Of a DNA stretch of 17,645 nt, positions 14,652 through 17,645 are shown piece by piece (position 1 is the stretch's first letter; every line of letters begins with the position of its first letter). This DNA comes from Acidobacteriota bacterium (GTDB lineage: Bacteria; Acidobacteriota; Thermoanaerobaculia; Multivoradales; SZUA-115). The DNA lies in the NCBI GenBank assembly GCA_003231035.1, contig QIHU01000063.1:1-17645 (forward strand), given 5' to 3'. The position numbers and the translations under genes were made by a program. The notes beneath the pieces are model-generated. The model was not told where the DNA came from and did no database searches. It saw only the letters and a list, made by a program, of their open reading frames with translations.

Positions 14652-15244
14652 GAGTCACCTTGCACGACGCCGCAGGCGAGTCGCGCTCCGGCCGCGCCCG
14701 TTGGCTGCGACACCAGATCGTCGGTGCCTTCGTGAAGGATGATCCCCCGCCCGACGACCGAATTGGCGCCAGCACCGACGGTGATCAAGTTCGAGCTACC
14801 GAGTAGAGAACCGTGGCCGCTCTCGTCGACCTCGATATTGCCGAGGTCGCCCGCGTGCCGCTCATCGTCCGTGGGAGCACCGTGAAGGGTGTCGGCCGGG
14901 TTGAAGTGGCCGCCGGCCGACTTGAAGTCGTCCGAGCTGCAATCGCCCGTCTGGTGGATATGAAAACCATGGCTACCGGCCCCGGAGAGGCCATTGATGT
15001 GCGCTTCGTAGGAAGCGCCCTCGGCCGTCTCGGTGAAGGTGATGGTACCGCTGATGCCCGAGCCCTCATGACCGCTCAGCGCGGCGGTGGCGGTGGCGGT
15101 GGCGGGTGCCGCGGCGACCGGCGGAGGCTCGACCACCGCCGCGACCGGCTCGGGCTCGTCGGCCGACTCAGGGGAGCCGCAACCCAGCAGAGTGACGAGA
15201 GCGACCAACGACAGCAAGACTAAAAAACTGCGATGACGCGGCAT
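14648..15244 (-). CDS. sodC: Cu/Zn superoxide dismutase, lipoprotein form
   Basis: SodC converts superoxide to peroxide and oxygen in the periplasm or at the membrane surface. The 198-residue sequence has a signal peptide with lipobox LLGC (C22), an Ala/Pro-rich linker (about 23-56) that would hold the enzyme off the membrane, then the complete SOD fold. All ligands are visible: copper H95 and H97 (GFHIH), bridging H113 (GGHFNP), H171 (ILHEG), and zinc H121, H130 and D133 (ERHAGDLGN). The disulfide Cys pair (C102, C191) and the active-site Arg in GARLACGVV (R188) are present. An AAGGAGA site 6 nt upstream supports the ATG at 15244. It heads a run of overlapping genes through purD. The 124-bp gap before it shows no promoter I can defend. 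Confidence 0.95.
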   Translation of the reverse strand: MPRHRSFLVLLSLVALVTLLGCGSPESADEPEPVAAVVEPPPVAAAPATATATAALSGHEGSGISGTITFTETAEGASYEAHINGLSGAGSHGFHIHQTGDCSSDDFKSAGGHFNPADTLHGAPTDDERHAGDLGNIEVDESGHGSLLGSSNLITVGAGANSVVGRGIILHEGTDDLVSQPTGAAGARLACGVVQGDS

Positions 15245-15250
15245 GGAATT

Positions 15251-15257
15251 TCTCCTT
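15251..15257 (-). promoter_or_regulatory. Strong ribosome-binding site of sodC
   Basis: AAGGAGA on the minus strand lies 6 nt before the ATG at 15244, the clearest such site in this part of the window. It supports sodC as the first gene of a transcript rather than a coupled one. Confidence 0.65.
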
Positions 15258-15368
15258 GGATCCTCCCGTGGATCCCATCATGGAAGCAGGGTGGATACGG
15301 GGCGACCCCGAGTTTCGTTCGAACTTGGCCTAAGGATAGCTCATCGACGGCAAAGTCTCGCCGCGGCG

Positions 15369-16082
15369 CTACGGGGTGATCCTCAGACGGACGGCGACGG
15401 GACCGCGGTGGACCACGATTTCAACCGGCGTCGCCCGCTCGTCCGCGGCCAACCACAATTCCAGCTTCCCCTTCCAGCGCGGTTCACCGCCCGGCGCGCC
15501 CTCGATCATGTAGCGCCGGGCGAGGATCTTCGTCTTGCCCACCTTGCGCTTGGACGAGCCCCGCGGCTGCACCACCACGGGATAAATCTTGCCATCCGAC
15601 CAGACCTCGATGCGGCGCGGCCGCTGGGGAAGCTCGCGGCGTAGCCAGTAGATCGTCGAGGCGATGTCGAAGACACCTTCGTCGCCGATCTCGCTCCGCC
15701 GGTCGCGCCGCTTTCCATCGTAGAAATAGGAGCTACCCGCGCGCACCGTGTGGCCGGACTCCAAGTCCATCTCGGTTTCATAGCCCCAGAACTCTCCCGA
15801 CTCCGAATCCTCCGAGGTGATCATCAACTCGCCGCGCATCCGCTGGCCACCCAGCGGCTCGAAGGTCAGGGTGCCTTCGCCGCGATTGGGCAAGAAGAGA
15901 CCGGCGATCCAACCGAGAAATTTGGACAACTTCCAGGTGTAGTGGAATTTCTCCACCTCGGTTAGAGAGTCCACGGGCGGGGACGCTGCGTCGAGGGTTG
16001 CCAAGGCAAAACTCGGCGCGCCGATTCCAACCCAGAGCAGCAAGACGACGAGCGCGAGGGATCCACCCTTCCAATAGTTCAT
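15369..16082 (-). CDS. Secreted DUF3108-like protein
   Basis: A 237-residue protein with a signal peptide (MNYWKGGSLALVVLLLWVG..., cleavage probably near 27-30). The mature part is beta-rich: KFHYTWKLSKFLGWIAG, then FDIASTIYWLRRELPQ, IEVWSDGKIYPVVV and a closing ELWLAADERATPVEIVV...VAVRLRI. This order, with a middle D-x-x-S-x-x-Y-x-L-R segment and a final W-x-x-x-D-x-x-x-x-P-V motif, resembles the DUF3108 family. Those are periplasmic proteins of unknown role, sometimes linked to envelope biogenesis. The ATG at 16082 overlaps the upstream stop (ATGA) with an AGGT site nearby. A 124-bp gap follows before sodC. Family assignment is moderate and function unknown. Confidence 0.75.
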   Translation of the reverse strand: MNYWKGGSLALVVLLLWVGIGAPSFALATLDAASPPVDSLTEVEKFHYTWKLSKFLGWIAGLFLPNRGEGTLTFEPLGGQRMRGELMITSEDSESGEFWGYETEMDLESGHTVRAGSSYFYDGKRRDRRSEIGDEGVFDIASTIYWLRRELPQRPRRIEVWSDGKIYPVVVQPRGSSKRKVGKTKILARRYMIEGAPGGEPRWKGKLELWLAADERATPVEIVVHRGPVAVRLRITP

Positions 16083-17263
16083 GGGGAGACCTCAGGCGTG
16101 GCGTCTCGCGCCGGTTCGAACCCCACCTCGAGGGTGACGGTCCCGGAAGAGGTGCGCATCGTCGCACGGAGTAAATCGGCCACCGTGGTTTGGCGCTCCT
16201 GGTCATAGACCGACCGACGAGAAACCTGCAAGACGGCGCGCGGGCGCTTGGCCCCGGCGAGCGGCGGCGTCTCGCCCGCGAGGAGCCAACGATGGTCGGC
16301 GAGCGGGCGGGCGGTGAACTGAAGGGTGGCGGTGTTGCCCCCCCGAGGGCGCAACCGACCTCGTGCCTTGGGAGTCAAGACGGCGAGAACTTCGGCCAGC
16401 TTCTCGCCAAATCCCGGCCACGCCTGCTTCCAGCTGGGCGGCGGCGCGCCCTTGGGTGTCGACCCCTCGGCCGGCAGCGTGGCCGCTTCCAACAACCCTA
16501 GCGCGGTGACGAAAGCATGGTAGGTATGCGGCTCCCAGGCGAAAGGCTCGGCACCCGCCTCCCAGAACCAGTACCCGGAGGGCGGGAGCGTTCCGCCTTG
16601 AGTACTCCGTTGCCAACGCTCCAGCAGCGGTGCGAGCGGACCCGGCAGCCAGCGGTCGGTCAACCGGTTGCTGACCCTCTCAACCCGTCCATCGCGGGTC
16701 AGGTCCACCTCGAAACGGCCCCGCGCCGGCCCCAGCACCAAGAAGGCGAAGCTACCGTCAAAGCTCTGCCCGCCATCGAGCCCAGCCGAACGCCACCGCT
16801 TCCACCTCGTGGCAGCCTCCGCCTTCGCCGCCTCCCGGGCCCGTTCCAGCTCTTGCCAGCTGCCCGCCTTCAGGGTCACCACCGAGGCCATCTTGGCTTC
16901 GCCGCCCGGCCCCAGAGGATCGACGCGATAGAACTTCCAGGCCGGCTCCAACGGTTGCAGCAACGACAGTCGCCGCCCCTCTCCTTCACGAGCCATCAAC
17001 AACCGACCGCCCGCCTCCACCCGCGCGTCGAGCGTGGTGGAGGCGATCTCTGCCGTCAAGCGGTAGTAGAGCTCGACTCGGTCCGAGAACCGCGCGGAAT
17101 CCGCCACTTCGGGGACCCACAACGGGGTGCCAGTCACTTCGGGAACCGCCGTTTCAGACGCCGCGACCGCAGCTCCGAACGCTGTGAGCACCCACACAGC
17201 GAGGGCCACCACCCGTAGTACTACCCCGCGGCAGGTCGGGGGAAGCGGCTCAGTGGCCGGCAT
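16079..17263 (-). CDS. Secreted protein of unknown family
   Basis: A 394-residue protein I do not recognise. The N-terminus has a hydrophobic stretch (VVLRVVALAVWVLTAFGAA, 14-32) and an A-V-A-A cleavage-like site, so it is probably exported. The mature protein alternates charged and beta-prone segments. Examples are VELYYRLTAEIASTTLDARV (about 63-82), FEVDLTRDGRVERVSNRLTD, a Trp/Tyr-rich YWFWEAGAEPFAWEPHTYH and a closing TMRTSSGTVTLEVGF. It has few Cys and no membrane span after the signal. It overlaps the DUF1684 gene upstream by 14 bases and the DUF3108-like gene downstream by 4 bases, so the three are very likely co-expressed. The overall feel is of a lipid- or polymer-handling periplasmic protein, but nothing in the sequence proves it. 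Confidence 0.7.
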   Translation of the reverse strand: MPATEPLPPTCRGVVLRVVALAVWVLTAFGAAVAASETAVPEVTGTPLWVPEVADSARFSDRVELYYRLTAEIASTTLDARVEAGGRLLMAREGEGRRLSLLQPLEPAWKFYRVDPLGPGGEAKMASVVTLKAGSWQELERAREAAKAEAATRWKRWRSAGLDGGQSFDGSFAFLVLGPARGRFEVDLTRDGRVERVSNRLTDRWLPGPLAPLLERWQRSTQGGTLPPSGYWFWEAGAEPFAWEPHTYHAFVTALGLLEAATLPAEGSTPKGAPPPSWKQAWPGFGEKLAEVLAVLTPKARGRLRPRGGNTATLQFTARPLADHRWLLAGETPPLAGAKRPRAVLQVSRRSVYDQERQTTVADLLRATMRTSSGTVTLEVGFEPARDATPEVSP

Positions 17264-17645
17264 AGGCGTACATCTTCTCCCCAGCCTTGACCTCGACGGT
17301 CAGCTTGTTCTGCCGCGTGGGCAGCGGACAGGTGGCGAAGGGAGTAAAGACGCACGGCGGGTTGTAGCCGCGGTTGAAATCGAGAATCACCTCGCCATCC
17401 ACGGGAGCCTCCACCGACAAAAAGCGCCCGCCGCCGTAGGTTTCCACTCCGTTGGTGCTATCGCCGAAGACGACGAAGAGTCCCTCTTGCGCGTCCCCGG
17501 TCGGTTCCAGCTGAAAACTCGCGCCTCCGATTTCGAAAGTCAGGAGGCCGGGGGCGGTGGAATCGAACTCAGTGCCGAGAATGTTCGGAATCTTGATCGC
17601 CTTGGGCTCCGGGTAGGGCTCGAATCGAGCCGCGACGCGCCAGGA
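17250..17645 (-). CDS. DUF1684 family protein (5' end beyond the window)
   Basis: The frame is open to the right edge, giving the last 131 residues of a DUF1684 protein. Reading in from the edge it shows WRVAARFEPYPEPKAIKIPN, a beta hairpin region ending FVVFGDSTNGVETYGGGRF, then the family hallmark VILDFNRGYNPPCVFTPFATCPLPTRQNKL with its two conserved Cys and the closing EVKAGEK. A GTG at 17447 could start only a 65-residue product and falls in the middle of the domain, so it is not the start. DUF1684 proteins are widespread and uncharacterised; some are annotated as lipoproteins. The stop overlaps the next gene by 14 bases. Confidence 0.9.
   Translation of the reverse strand, partial: SWRVAARFEPYPEPKAIKIPNILGTEFDSTAPGLLTFEIGGASFQLEPTGDAQEGLFVVFGDSTNGVETYGGGRFLSVEAPVDGEVILDFNRGYNPPCVFTPFATCPLPTRQNKLTVEVKAGEKMYAYAGH

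Noticed and set aside
15298..15310. CGGGG-CGA-CCCCG hairpin in the gap before sodC as a terminator
   Set aside because: Only five base pairs and no U tract on either strand.
16517..17218. A 233-codon plus-strand open frame opposite the unknown secreted protein
   Set aside because: The minus-strand gene has a signal peptide and conserved overlaps with its neighbours; the plus frame is Arg/Pro/Gln-rich shadow sequence.

Overview
This is a GC-rich bacterial chromosomal window with one convergent switch of strand. Everything up to about 7,960 is read on the plus strand and everything from about 8,265 to the end on the minus strand. Two lipoproteins with lipoboxes, a periplasmic-type Cu/Zn superoxide dismutase and a polyprenyl-phosphate sugar transferase point to a diderm (Gram-negative) organism. 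A RicT/PSP1 protein next to a divergent Hfq-like protein, together with DUF1684 and DUF3108-like proteins, is most suggestive of Acidobacteriota or a neighbouring phylum. That placement is inference; there is no rRNA in the window. I see no tRNA, rRNA, CRISPR array, transposase or phage gene.

Region A (3-7962, plus) is a cell-surface polysaccharide locus. It holds a multi-spanning GT-C/PMT-like membrane protein, incomplete at the left edge and apparently broken by a frameshift near 500-520. Three GT2 glycosyltransferases follow, chained by 4-base stop/start overlaps. After them come a DUF1972/GT4-type glycosyltransferase and, behind a 153-bp gap with a possible promoter, a WcaJ/WbaP-type polyprenyl glycosylphosphotransferase that would start the repeat unit on the lipid carrier. 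No Wzx flippase, Wzy polymerase or Wza/Wzc export gene lies in the window.

Region B (7963-8264) is the convergent intergenic stretch. Its main content is a 199-bp imperfect palindrome with perfect 26-bp terminal inverted repeats (8039-8064 and 8212-8237) and nested internal pairing. It looks like a hairpin MITE or a structured RNA and is the most unusual non-coding object here.

Region C (8265-11077, minus) reads, in transcription order, promoter, ricT-like, Hfq/LSm-like, pdxA, then a small coiled-coil protein of unknown function. The first three are overlapped (ATGA, then 20 bases). The Hfq-like protein keeps the Sm core but lacks several canonical RNA-contact residues and has basic tails at both ends.

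Region D (11103-15244, minus) is sodC, a BNR/Asp-box lipoprotein with a C-x-C-C motif, pta and purD, all joined by short overlaps. It mixes envelope redox defence with acetyl-phosphate and purine metabolism.

Region E (15369-17645, minus) is a DUF1684 protein (cut by the right edge), a secreted protein of unknown family and a DUF3108-like secreted protein, also overlapping. Nothing here proves a new system. The best leads are the palindromic element, the RicT/Hfq-like pairing, the C-x-C-C lipoprotein beside SodC, and the DUF1684/unknown/DUF3108 trio.
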